A DNA stretch of 24,662 bases from Clostridiales bacterium UBA7103. Lineage in GTDB: Bacteria > Bacillota > Clostridia > Oscillospirales > Oscillospiraceae. The translations under genes were made by a program, and so were the position numbers. This document shows positions 6,906-13,159 of this stretch, one piece after another. The notes beneath the pieces are model-generated. The model had not been told where the DNA came from. It did no database searches and saw only the letters and a list, made by a program, of their open reading frames with translations. The DNA is taken from assembly GCA_002493305.1 (NCBI GenBank), contig DKYJ01000035.1, forward strand, positions 1-24,662. The letters run 5' to 3'. Positions within the stretch are counted from its first letter, which is position 1; the number at the start of each line of letters is the position of its first letter.

Positions 6906-8597
6906 ATGAAGATAGTTATTGTTGGCGGCGTCGCGGGCGGAGCTACTGCTGCGGCGAGACTGCGCAGACTTGACGAGCAGGCGGAGATCATTATCTTTGA
7001 GCGCTCAGGCTATATCTCCTATGCAAACTGCGGCCTGCCATATTACATCGGCGGCACGATCGAGGACAGGGAGGAGCTGACGCTCCAGACCCCGGAGGCC
7101 TTTTTTGAACGCTTCAGAGTCAATGTCAAGGTGCGCCACGAGGTCATTGCCGTCCATCCCGAGCGAAAGACCGTCACCGTGAAAGAGCTGGACACCGGCA
7201 GGGAGTTTGAGGAGAGCTATGACAAGCTTCTCCTGTCCCCCGGCGCAAAGCCCACTCAGCCGCGCCTTCCCGGCGTGGGGCTGGGTAAGCTCTTCACCCT
7301 GCGCACGGTGGAGGATACCCTGCGTATTAAGAACTACATCGACGAAACAAAGCCCAAATCCGTGGTGCTGGCGGGCGGCGGCTTTATCGGCCTGGAGCTG
7401 GCGGAGAATCTGCGGCATTTGGGCATGGAGGTCACCATCGTCCAGCGCCCGAAGCACCTGATGAGCCCCTTTGACGCGGACATGGCGGCGCTTATCCACG
7501 CCGAGATGCGGCAAAACGGCGTGAAGCTCGCTCTGGGATACACTGTCGAGGGCTTCGAGGAGCGCGACGGCGGCGTGGATGTGCTGCTCAAGGACAATCC
7601 GCCCCTGCACGCGGATATGGTGGTGCTGGCCATTGGCGTTGTCCCGGATACGAGGCTCGCGCAGGAGGCGGGGCTCGAGCTGGGCATAAAGGGCAGCATA
7701 GTGGTCAATGACCGTATGGAGACCAGCGCCCCGGACATTTACGCCGTGGGTGACGCCGTTCAGGTCAGGCACTTTGTGACCGGGCAGGACGCGCTCATCG
7801 CCCTCGCCGGCCCTGCCAACAAGCAGGCGCGCATTGCAGCGGACAATATCTGCGGCGGAGACAGCCGCTACACCGGCAGTCAGGGCAGCAGCGTCCTCAA
7901 GGTCTTTGACATGACCGCCGCCGTCACCGGCATCAACGAGGCAAACGCCGGGAAGGCCGGGATAGATGCGGACGCTGTAATCCTCTCACCAATGAGCCAC
8001 GCGGGCTATTACCCCGGCGGCAAGCTCATGACTATGAAAGTGGTCTATGAAAAGGGCACATACCGTCTGCTGGGCGCGCAGATAGTGGGCTATGAGGGCG
8101 TTGACAAGCGCATCGACGTGCTGGCCACCGCCATCCGCGCTGGGCTTAAGGCCACGGAGCTTAAGGATCTGGAGCTTGCCTACGCGCCGCCCTATTCCTC
8201 CGCCAAGGATCCGGTGAATATGGCGGGCTTCATGGTGGAGAATATCGCGGAGGGTCTTGTCAAGCAGTGGCGGCTTTCGGAGCTGGACGCTCTGCCCGGA
8301 GACGGCAGCGTGACCCTGCTTGACACCAGAACCACCGAGGAATACGCCGAGGGCCATATCGAAGGGTTTATAAATATCCCTGTGGACGAGCTGAGAGAGC
8401 GCATGGGCGAGATAGAAAAAGCCAGGAGCGTGTATGTCATCTGCCAGAGCGGCCTGCGCAGCTACATCGCCTGCCGTATCCTCAGCGGCTATGGCTATGA
8501 CTGCTATAACTTCGCGGGGGGCTTCCGCTTCTATGACGCAGTTATGAATGACCAACGCCTGACAGAGAGCGCCACCGCCTGCGGCATGGACAGATAA
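6906..8597 (+). CDS. CoA-disulfide reductase family flavoprotein with C-terminal rhodanese domain (NADH-dependent persulfide/polysulfide reductase type)
   Basis: The 563-residue protein starts with an FAD-binding Rossmann motif (GGVAGGATAAARLRR), has the redox cysteine in SYANCGLPYY (Cys42) characteristic of CoA-disulfide reductase and related NADH oxidases, a second nucleotide-binding motif for NAD(P)H (GGGFIGLELAENL), and a C-terminal rhodanese domain (from about residue 465) with active loop CQSGLRS (Cys513). This fusion reduces CoA disulfide, CoA-persulfide or polysulfide with NADH in the cytoplasm. Its start directly abuts the upstream stop, with GGAGAGG just before it. Exact substrate cannot be decided from sequence. 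Confidence 0.92.
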   Translation: MKIVIVGGVAGGATAAARLRRLDEQAEIIIFERSGYISYANCGLPYYIGGTIEDREELTLQTPEAFFERFRVNVKVRHEVIAVHPERKTVTVKELDTGREFEESYDKLLLSPGAKPTQPRLPGVGLGKLFTLRTVEDTLRIKNYIDETKPKSVVLAGGGFIGLELAENLRHLGMEVTIVQRPKHLMSPFDADMAALIHAEMRQNGVKLALGYTVEGFEERDGGVDVLLKDNPPLHADMVVLAIGVVPDTRLAQEAGLELGIKGSIVVNDRMETSAPDIYAVGDAVQVRHFVTGQDALIALAGPANKQARIAADNICGGDSRYTGSQGSSVLKVFDMTAAVTGINEANAGKAGIDADAVILSPMSHAGYYPGGKLMTMKVVYEKGTYRLLGAQIVGYEGVDKRIDVLATAIRAGLKATELKDLELAYAPPYSSAKDPVNMAGFMVENIAEGLVKQWRLSELDALPGDGSVTLLDTRTTEEYAEGHIEGFINIPVDELRERMGEIEKARSVYVICQSGLRSYIACRILSGYGYDCYNFAGGFRFYDAVMNDQRLTESATACGMDR

Positions 8598-8601
8598 AAA
8601 A

Positions 8602-8642
8602 GGGCCGGGCATTCCCAATGAACAGGAATGCCCGGTTATTTT
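8602..8642. terminator. Bidirectional terminator between convergent genes
   Basis: CCGGGCATTCC (8605-8615) and GGAATGCCCGG (8625-8635) form an 11-bp stem, with TTATTTT on the + side and an A6 tract (T run on the - strand) on the other. It can end both the trx operon and the Crp/Fnr gene. Confidence 0.85.
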
Positions 8643-8658
8643 GCCGCATATGATATAT

Positions 8659-9315
8659 CTACTGCGCCAGCACCGCGAGGCGATCGGGGTCGATGATCTC
8701 CACGGTGCCGCGAGAGAGCCTTACAAGACCCTCGCCCTGAAAATAGCGCAGCATGCGGGTCACGACCTCGCGGGGATTGCCCATGTGGCTGCCGATGGCC
8801 TCGTGAGTGAGCTTGAGTTCGCGGCTGCCCTCAAGGGCGCTCTCCTCCAGCAAAAAGCCCGCCAGGCGCTGGTCAAAGCGCTTCCAGAGTATCTGCTCCA
8901 AAAGCCACATCACCTCGGAAAAGCGCCCCGCCATAAGCTCGTTTGTGAAGTTGGCAAGGGGGGCGGAGCTCTCCATGAGCTGCTTATACACCTCCGGCGG
9001 GATGACCCACAGCTCGGTATCCCGTTCAGCGCGAATGTTTATCTCAAACTGAATGGAGCGCATGATGCAGGAGGCGGAAAACAGGCAGATATCCCGCTCA
9101 AGCAGGCGATAGAGCGTGATCTCCCGCCCATCGTCTGAGAGGATATAGGCGCGAAGCTGCCCCTGTTCTATAAGCAGCAGACCTGTACAGTCAAGACTGC
9201 CGCTGTGAATGACCGCCCCTTTAGGAATGAGACGCTTGAGCGCACTGTCGGTAAGCAGCTTTTGCTGATCACCGCTGAGCTGCCCCCAGACAGGGAAAAA
9301 ATCCCGAATTTCCAA
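8659..9315 (-). CDS. Crp/Fnr family transcriptional regulator
   Basis: The 218-residue product has an N-terminal cyclic-nucleotide-binding-like sensor domain (about 10-125), a long dimer helix, and a C-terminal winged HTH. The recognition helix PREVVTRML has R182, E183 and R187, the R-E-x3-R pattern of CRP-like proteins that read GTGA half-sites. Cysteines lie at 43, 77 and 83 (CLFSASC), so a thiol or metal-based sensor is possible; it lacks the four-cysteine set of Fnr. The start is a TTG: a longer ATG-started frame begins at 9411, upstream of the predicted transcription start (about 9333), whereas TTG at 9315 has AAGGAGG (9324-9330) 8 nt before it. It probably controls the flanking redox operons; this is inference. 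Confidence 0.88.
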   Translation of the reverse strand: MEIRDFFPVWGQLSGDQQKLLTDSALKRLIPKGAVIHSGSLDCTGLLLIEQGQLRAYILSDDGREITLYRLLERDICLFSASCIMRSIQFEINIRAERDTELWVIPPEVYKQLMESSAPLANFTNELMAGRFSEVMWLLEQILWKRFDQRLAGFLLEESALEGSRELKLTHEAIGSHMGNPREVVTRMLRYFQGEGLVRLSRGTVEIIDPDRLAVLAQ

Positions 9316-9339
9316 GATATCCCCCTCCTTTACGGCTGT

Positions 9340-9405
9340 ATTATAGCTGATTTTCCGGCATATGTCAATTAAGTAATTGACATATGCCGGAAACGGCGGT
9401 ATAAT
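9340..9405. promoter_or_regulatory. Divergent consensus promoters inside a 42-bp palindrome
   Basis: Two perfect 20-bp arms (9352-9371 and 9374-9393) are separated by 2 nt. Each arm carries the -35 of one promoter. Plus strand: TTGACA (9377-9382), 17 nt, TATAAT (9400-9405), driving the DUF134-NifX gene. Minus strand: TTGACA (complement of 9363-9368), 17 nt, TATAAT (complement of 9340-9345), driving the Crp/Fnr gene. The two -35 boxes are 8 nt apart, so one bound protein would affect both. Confidence 0.85.
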
Positions 9406-9431
9406 CGGCACGATGAAAGGGAGATGAAGCT

Positions 9432-10211
9432 ATGCCGAGGCCGAGAAAATGCAGAAGGGTCTGCGACTATCCGCAGACACAGACCTTCACGCCGGAAGAA
9501 GGCGCTGACAGGGAGGCGATCATTCTGACCGTGGACGAATACGAGACTATTCGGCTTATCGACCGGGAGGGCTTTTCTCAGGAGCAGTGCGGCAAGCTCA
9601 TGCAGGTCGCCCGCACAACCGTGCAGCAGATCTATGCCGACGCAAGAAAAAAGCTGGCCGATGTGTTGGTGGAGGGTCTGCCGCTGCGTATAGAGGGCGG
9701 GGATTATCAGCTCTGCACCGGCGATGGGTCGGACTGCGGCGGAATGAACTGCTACAAGCAGAAAATCAGTCAAAAATATGCCAAACCGAAAGGAGAAAAC
9801 ATTATGAGAATAGCGGTCACTTACGAAAACGGAGAGATTTTTCAGCATTTCGGCCATACCGAGAAGTTCAAGGTCTACGATGTGCAGGACGGAAAGATCA
9901 CCGCGAGCGAAGTCGTTGACACCAACGGCAGCGGCCATGGCGCTCTGGCGGGAGTTCTGAGCGCATTGAATGTGGATACGCTCATCTGCGGCGGCATCGG
10001 AGGCGGCGCCCAGTCCGCGCTGGCGGCGGCCGGCATCAGGCTCTACGGCGGAGCCAGCGGCAGTGCCGACAACGCGGTGGAGGCTCTGCTTGCCGGGAAG
10101 CTGAACTTTGACCCCAATGTCAAGTGCGACCATCACGAGCACCAGCATGGAGAGCACGGCTGCGGAGAGCACCACGGAGATCACCACTGCGGCGGCCATT
10201 GCGGTCAGTAA
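9432..10211 (+). CDS. DUF134 - NifX-like (dinitrogenase iron-molybdenum cofactor) fusion protein
   Basis: The 259-residue protein has two domains. Residues 1-100 are DUF134 (UPF0251), with the start MPRPRKCRRV and a sigma-70-region-4-like HTH (SQEQCGKLMQVARTTVQQIY), thus probably DNA-binding. Residues 125-230 (MRIAVTYENGEIFQHFGHTE) are a NifX/NifB-C-type cofactor-binding domain, which carries Fe-S or FeMo-type clusters. The last 28 residues hold ten His and four Cys, a probable metal-binding tail. No nitrogenase genes are present, so a metal or cluster-sensing regulator is more likely than nitrogen fixation. It is transcribed from the + promoter of the palindrome at 9352-9393, which it might itself bind. 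Ribosome site AAGGGAG is 8 nt upstream. Confidence 0.85.
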   Translation: MPRPRKCRRVCDYPQTQTFTPEEGADREAIILTVDEYETIRLIDREGFSQEQCGKLMQVARTTVQQIYADARKKLADVLVEGLPLRIEGGDYQLCTGDGSDCGGMNCYKQKISQKYAKPKGENIMRIAVTYENGEIFQHFGHTEKFKVYDVQDGKITASEVVDTNGSGHGALAGVLSALNVDTLICGGIGGGAQSALAAAGIRLYGGASGSADNAVEALLAGKLNFDPNVKCDHHEHQHGEHGCGEHHGDHHCGGHCGQ

Positions 10212-10215
10212 GTTG

Positions 10216-10250
10216 AAATATCCCTCCGCCACGGCGGAGGGATATTTTTT
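10216..10250 (+). terminator. Terminator after the DUF134-NifX gene
   Basis: ATATCCCTCCG pairs with CGGAGGGATAT and is followed by a T run ending at 10250. The T run directly abuts the activator palindrome of the next operon. Confidence 0.9.
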
Positions 10251-10252
10251 AG

Positions 10253-10293
10253 GTGATTTTATCACGGAAGAGCCTCCGGGATTTGGATATACT
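10253..10293 (+). promoter_or_regulatory. Class II Crp/Fnr-type activator site and -10 box of the DUF6132-ccdA-tlpA operon
   Basis: The palindrome GTGATTTTATCAC (10253-10265) has the same TTAG and GGAA flanks as the copy at 6192. TATACT (10288-10293) lies exactly 35 nt from palindrome start, again with no -35 hexamer. Expected transcription start is about 10300, giving a 23-nt leader. Confidence 0.65.
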
Positions 10294-10322
10294 GATGACA
10301 ACAAACACCCGGAGGTGGTATA

Positions 10323-10508
10323 ATGAACATCAGAGAATTTCTTCGCCCGGCGCTGTTCGTTATCGGCGGTGCGCTGGTCGGTCTTGGATATTATCTTGCG
10401 GTGGGCTGCCCCACGGGGACTTGCCCTATTACCTCAAGCCCGCTCAGCTCCATGCTCTACATGGGGCTCGTGGGCGCACTGCTCTCCACCGTGGTCAAAA
10501 AGGAGTGA
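10323..10508 (+). CDS. Small DUF6132-type membrane protein with CPTGTC motif
   Basis: The 61-residue protein has two membrane helices (about 8-27 and 43-58) separated by VGCPTGTCPITSSP, with Cys29 and Cys34 placed at the membrane face. This resembles the DUF6132 family, frequently found beside rhodanese and thioredoxin genes; a role in sulfur or thiol transfer at the membrane is inferred. Ribosome site GGAGGTGG (10311-10318) is strong. It is first in an operon with ccdA (7 nt downstream) and a TlpA-like protein. Confidence 0.8.
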   Translation: MNIREFLRPALFVIGGALVGLGYYLAVGCPTGTCPITSSPLSSMLYMGLVGALLSTVVKKE

Positions 10509-10515
10509 AACCGAT

Positions 10516-11178
10516 ATGCAATATGTTGTGGCGTTTCTGGAGGGGATAATCACCTTTATATCCCCCTGCCTGCTGCCCATGCTGCCAGTATATGTGACAT
10601 ATTTTGCCGGCGGCGAACAGCGCAGCACGGGGAAGACCCTCAGAGCCGCGCTTGGCTTCGTGTCGGGATTCTCGGTGGTTTTTCTGCTTTTGGGCGCTCT
10701 GGCGGGGACGCTGGGCGCTCTTATGCAGAGCCACAGGAGCATCATAAACGCCGTCACGGGGCTTGTGGTCGTTTTCTTTGGGCTGAATTTTCTGGGAGTG
10801 TTCAGGCTCAACATTTTTCCCGGCAGCAGCCGCACCGTGAACACCGATAACATGGGCTTTTTCGCGGCGATGCTTTTCGGAATGGTCTTTTCCGTAGGCT
10901 GGACTCCCTGCGTGGGCGCATTTTTGGGCTCGGCGCTGATGCTCGCCTCTCAGCAGGCGCACGCTTTGGAGGGGATAATAATGCTGCTGGCCTACTCTCT
11001 CGGCCTCGGAATACCGTTTATACTCAGCGCGGTGCTGATAGATTACCTCAAGGGCGCGTTTGACTGGATAAAGCGCAATTATAGGGTGATAAATATCGTT
11101 TGCGGCGGCTTTCTGGTGCTCATCGGCATACTGATGGCCACGGGAACAATGTACAGATTTATGGAGGTTTTGGTGTGA
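10516..11178 (+). CDS. ccdA: CcdA-type transmembrane thiol electron transporter
   Basis: The 220-residue protein has about six membrane helices and the two conserved redox cysteines of the CcdA/DsbD-beta family: Cys18 in FISPCLLPMLP and Cys132 in VGWTPCVGAFLGSAL. It takes electrons from cytoplasmic thioredoxin and passes them across the membrane to an exported thioredoxin-like protein. A longer frame opens at 10369 inside the previous gene, but the start at 10516 has AAGGAG (10499-10504) and the conserved N-terminus. Its neighbours, a TlpA protein downstream and a thioredoxin operon under the same kind of promoter, fit this electron path. Confidence 0.93.
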   Translation: MQYVVAFLEGIITFISPCLLPMLPVYVTYFAGGEQRSTGKTLRAALGFVSGFSVVFLLLGALAGTLGALMQSHRSIINAVTGLVVVFFGLNFLGVFRLNIFPGSSRTVNTDNMGFFAAMLFGMVFSVGWTPCVGAFLGSALMLASQQAHALEGIIMLLAYSLGLGIPFILSAVLIDYLKGAFDWIKRNYRVINIVCGGFLVLIGILMATGTMYRFMEVLV

Positions 11179-11188
11179 TAAATCACAC
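11173..11188. repeat. Palindrome at the ccdA stop codon
   Basis: GTGTGATAAATCACAC has 7-bp perfect arms around AA and includes the ccdA stop codon. It lies in the 22-nt gap before the TlpA gene. It could be an mRNA hairpin or a GTGA/TCAC protein site with a 4-nt spacer; neither is established. Confidence 0.4.
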
Positions 11189-11200
11189 TGATCGATCAAA

Positions 11201-11770
11201 ATGAACGAAAAGAAAAGAGTTTTGATAATAATACTGGTGCTTGTCCTGCTTGTTGGCGGAGCTTATGTGCTTTACACTCAGCTTGGCAGCCGCGTTGACG
11301 CGCAGCGGCTCGCCGCGCAGGAGGAGCAGAACGGGGAGGCTCTGGTGGAGACGCCGCCCATGGCCCCGGACTTCGTAATGACGGACGCCGATGGAAACGA
11401 GGCGCATCTTTCCGATTATATCGGCAAGCCCATAGTCCTCAACTTCTGGGCGAGTTGGTGCGGCCCATGTAAGATGGAGATGCCGGAGTTCAACGAGAAA
11501 TATCTGGAGTTGGGCGATGAGGTGCAATTTCTCATGGTCAACATGACCACCAGCTCCCGCGAGAGCCTTGAGAAGGCCAAAACGCTGATAGCCGAGCAGG
11601 AGTACAGCTTCCCGGTGTTTTATGACACCGAGGGCGACGCCGCCGAGACCTACGGGGTTTATTCGCTGCCCACCACCATATTTATCGACGCCGAGGGGCG
11701 GGCGGTGGCTCAGGCCACAGGCGCGATTGACGCGGAGATCTTGCAGACCGGCATAGACATGGTAAAGTAA
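11201..11770 (+). CDS. TlpA/ResA-like membrane-anchored thioredoxin
   Basis: The 189-residue protein has an N-terminal anchor or uncleaved signal (residues 7-27, mostly Ile/Leu/Val), a polar linker, and a thioredoxin fold of the TlpA/AhpC-TSA type with active site WASWCGPCKMEMPEF (Cys87, Cys90) and cis-proline segment YSLPTTIFI. It acts outside the membrane as a disulfide reductant, fed by CcdA. The only in-frame start is ATG 11201, since TGA at 11189 blocks extension. It has no Shine-Dalgarno sequence in the usual position; the nearest, GGAGG, is at 11163-11167, with the palindrome at 11173 in between, so translation may depend on coupling to ccdA. Confidence 0.92.
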   Translation: MNEKKRVLIIILVLVLLVGGAYVLYTQLGSRVDAQRLAAQEEQNGEALVETPPMAPDFVMTDADGNEAHLSDYIGKPIVLNFWASWCGPCKMEMPEFNEKYLELGDEVQFLMVNMTTSSRESLEKAKTLIAEQEYSFPVFYDTEGDAAETYGVYSLPTTIFIDAEGRAVAQATGAIDAEILQTGIDMVK

Positions 11771-11815
11771 ACGTAAAACCGCCACCCGTCACGGGCGGCG
11801 GTTTTACGTTTTAAC
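11769..11815 (+). terminator. Terminator after the TlpA gene
   Basis: AAACGTAAAACCGCC (11769-11783) pairs perfectly with GGCGGTTTTACGTTT (11797-11811), with an inner CCCG/CGGG stem. The stem begins within the TlpA stop codon. Confidence 0.85.
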
Positions 11816-11826
11816 TTTGCACACTC

Positions 11827-11855
11827 TTGACAAAATTTTCTCCCTGTGCTATCTT
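11827..11855 (+). promoter_or_regulatory. Promoter for the GntR-ABC operon
   Basis: A perfect TTGACA (11827-11832), 17-nt spacer and TATCTT (11850-11855). Transcription would start near 11862, within the candidate operator. Confidence 0.7.
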
Positions 11856-11856
11856 A

Positions 11857-11881
11857 AGTGTACTAATAATGCCGATACAGC
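11857..11881. promoter_or_regulatory. Candidate YtrA-type operator
   Basis: AGTGTA (11857-11862), 13 nt, then TACAGC (11876-11881). The family operator described for YtrA-subfamily GntR repressors is AGTGTA-N13-TACACT; the left half is exact, the right matches in its first four bases, and the spacing is exact. It covers the expected transcription start, a natural position for repression by the downstream gene product. Confidence 0.5.
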
Positions 11882-11900
11882 TTGACCGTGAAGGGGGGGC

Positions 11901-12269
11901 GTGTTTTTGATTTCGATAAATTTGAGGGATCCCAGACCAATTTATGAGCAGGTGAGGGATAATTTCCGCATACTGATGCTCTCCGGCGTATTGCCGCCGG
12001 ACTATAAGATGCCCTCTGTTCGCGAGCTGGCGACGTCTCTTGCCATCAACCCCAACACTATACAACGGGCGTATCGGGAGCTCGAGAGCGAGGGCTACAT
12101 CTGTTCCGTGCCGGGAAAGGGCAGCTTCGTCTGCGATATGAGCGAGGCAGCGGCAGCGCGAAAAAAAGAGCTGCTGGGAAAGCTTTCGGAGCTTGTGAAG
12201 GAGCTGCGTATGCTCAACGCCGGCGACGAGGAGATACTTGCGGTGCTTAAAGGAGACGAGAACAAATGA
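11901..12269 (+). CDS. GntR family regulator, YtrA subfamily
   Basis: The 122-residue protein has a GntR winged HTH at residues about 10-80 (PIYEQVRDNFRILMLSGVL, then PSVRELATSLAINPNTIQRA and the wing YICSVPGKGSFV) and only a short helical tail, which defines the YtrA subfamily. Such repressors are encoded with the ABC transporter they control, as here. The start is uncertain: GTG at 11901 is very close to the G-rich ribosome site AAGGGGGG, while TTG at 11907 has better spacing. It overlaps the ABC ATPase gene by ATGA. Confidence 0.92.
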   Translation: MFLISINLRDPRPIYEQVRDNFRILMLSGVLPPDYKMPSVRELATSLAINPNTIQRAYRELESEGYICSVPGKGSFVCDMSEAAAARKKELLGKLSELVKELRMLNAGDEEILAVLKGDENK

Positions 12270-13159
12270 TACAGGTCAAGGAGCTATGCAAAAGCTTTGA
12301 CGCTTTCAAAGTCCTCAACGGGCTTAATATCAGTGTCCCCAGAGGCGCGGTTTACGGGCTTGTCGGCCCCAACGGGGCGGGAAAATCCACCCTTATCCGG
12401 CATCTTGCCGGGATATACCGGCAGGATTCGGGCGAGGCTTTGATAGACGGACAGCCGGTTTTTGAAAACCCGGCGGTCAAAAAACGCATCGCCTACATAC
12501 CGGATGATGTGTTCTACTTTGCCCAGTCAAATGTGCGCGAGCTTGCGCGGTTTTATCAGGGTATGTACCCGAGCTTTGACAGAGAGCGTTTCGAGAGCCT
12601 GCGCGATGTTTTCGGCATTGACGATAAAAAGCCCATACGCAAGCTCAGCAAGGGTATGCAGAAGCAGGCGGCCTTCTGGGTGGCGCTCTCCCAGATGCCT
12701 GAGGTCGTGATCCTTGACGAGCCGGTGGACGGGCTTGACCCTGTGATGCGCCGTCAGGTGTGGAGCCTGCTGATGAGCGATGTTGCCGAGCGCGGGACGA
12801 CTGTGCTGGTGTCCTCACACAACCTGCGGGAGCTTGAGGACGTGTGCGACTATGTGGGCATTATGGATAAGGGGCAGATGCTCATTGAAAGGGAGCTTGC
12901 CGACCTTCAGCAGAATATCGTGAAAATTCAGGTAGCTTATCCGGAGGGCAAGGGTCTTCCGGAGGGGTTGAATATTATCCATTCCTCTGTCACCGGGCGT
13001 CTCCAGCAGCTTATTATACGGGGCAGCAGCGAGCAGCTGGAGGCAAAGCTCAACGCGTCTTCACCGCTGTTTATGGATTTTCTGCCCCTGAGCCTCGAGG
13101 AGATATTTATATATGAGCTGGGAGGTGTCCACGGTGAAATCAAGAACATCATTATTTAA
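12266..13159 (+). CDS. ABC transporter ATP-binding protein
   Basis: The 297-residue protein has Walker A GPNGAGKST (residues 34-42), the signature LSKGMQKQ near 130, Walker B VVILDEPVDGLDP and the switch histidine region VLVSSHNLREL. The roughly 75 residues after the nucleotide-binding domain are typical of ABC-2 type exporters. It provides ATP hydrolysis for the membrane protein encoded next. Start overlaps the regulator stop (ATGA) and its end overlaps the permease gene, so all three are translationally coupled. Transporters of this GntR-linked group often respond to cell-wall-active antibiotics; the substrate here is unknown. Confidence 0.95.
   Translation: MIQVKELCKSFDAFKVLNGLNISVPRGAVYGLVGPNGAGKSTLIRHLAGIYRQDSGEALIDGQPVFENPAVKKRIAYIPDDVFYFAQSNVRELARFYQGMYPSFDRERFESLRDVFGIDDKKPIRKLSKGMQKQAAFWVALSQMPEVVILDEPVDGLDPVMRRQVWSLLMSDVAERGTTVLVSSHNLRELEDVCDYVGIMDKGQMLIERELADLQQNIVKIQVAYPEGKGLPEGLNIIHSSVTGRLQQLIIRGSSEQLEAKLNASSPLFMDFLPLSLEEIFIYELGGVHGEIKNIII

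Noticed and set aside
7005..7772. Long open frame (255 codons) on the - strand opposite the CoA-disulfide reductase gene
   Set aside because: It is a shadow of a strongly coding + strand gene with clear FAD, NAD and rhodanese motifs; its own translation is low-complexity and has no ribosome site or family motif.
9316..9411. N-terminal extension of the Crp/Fnr protein from an ATG at 9411
   Set aside because: It would begin upstream of the - strand promoter (-10 at 9340-9345) and translate the palindrome; TTG 9315 has a well-spaced AAGGAGG.
9826..10211. Evidence for nitrogen fixation from the NifX-like domain
   Set aside because: No nitrogenase or cofactor-assembly genes are nearby, and such domains are common in non-fixing anaerobes.
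9369..10304. Open frame of 311 codons on the - strand opposite the DUF134-NifX gene
   Set aside because: It runs across a terminator, a promoter palindrome and a complete gene on the other strand and shows no recognisable domain.
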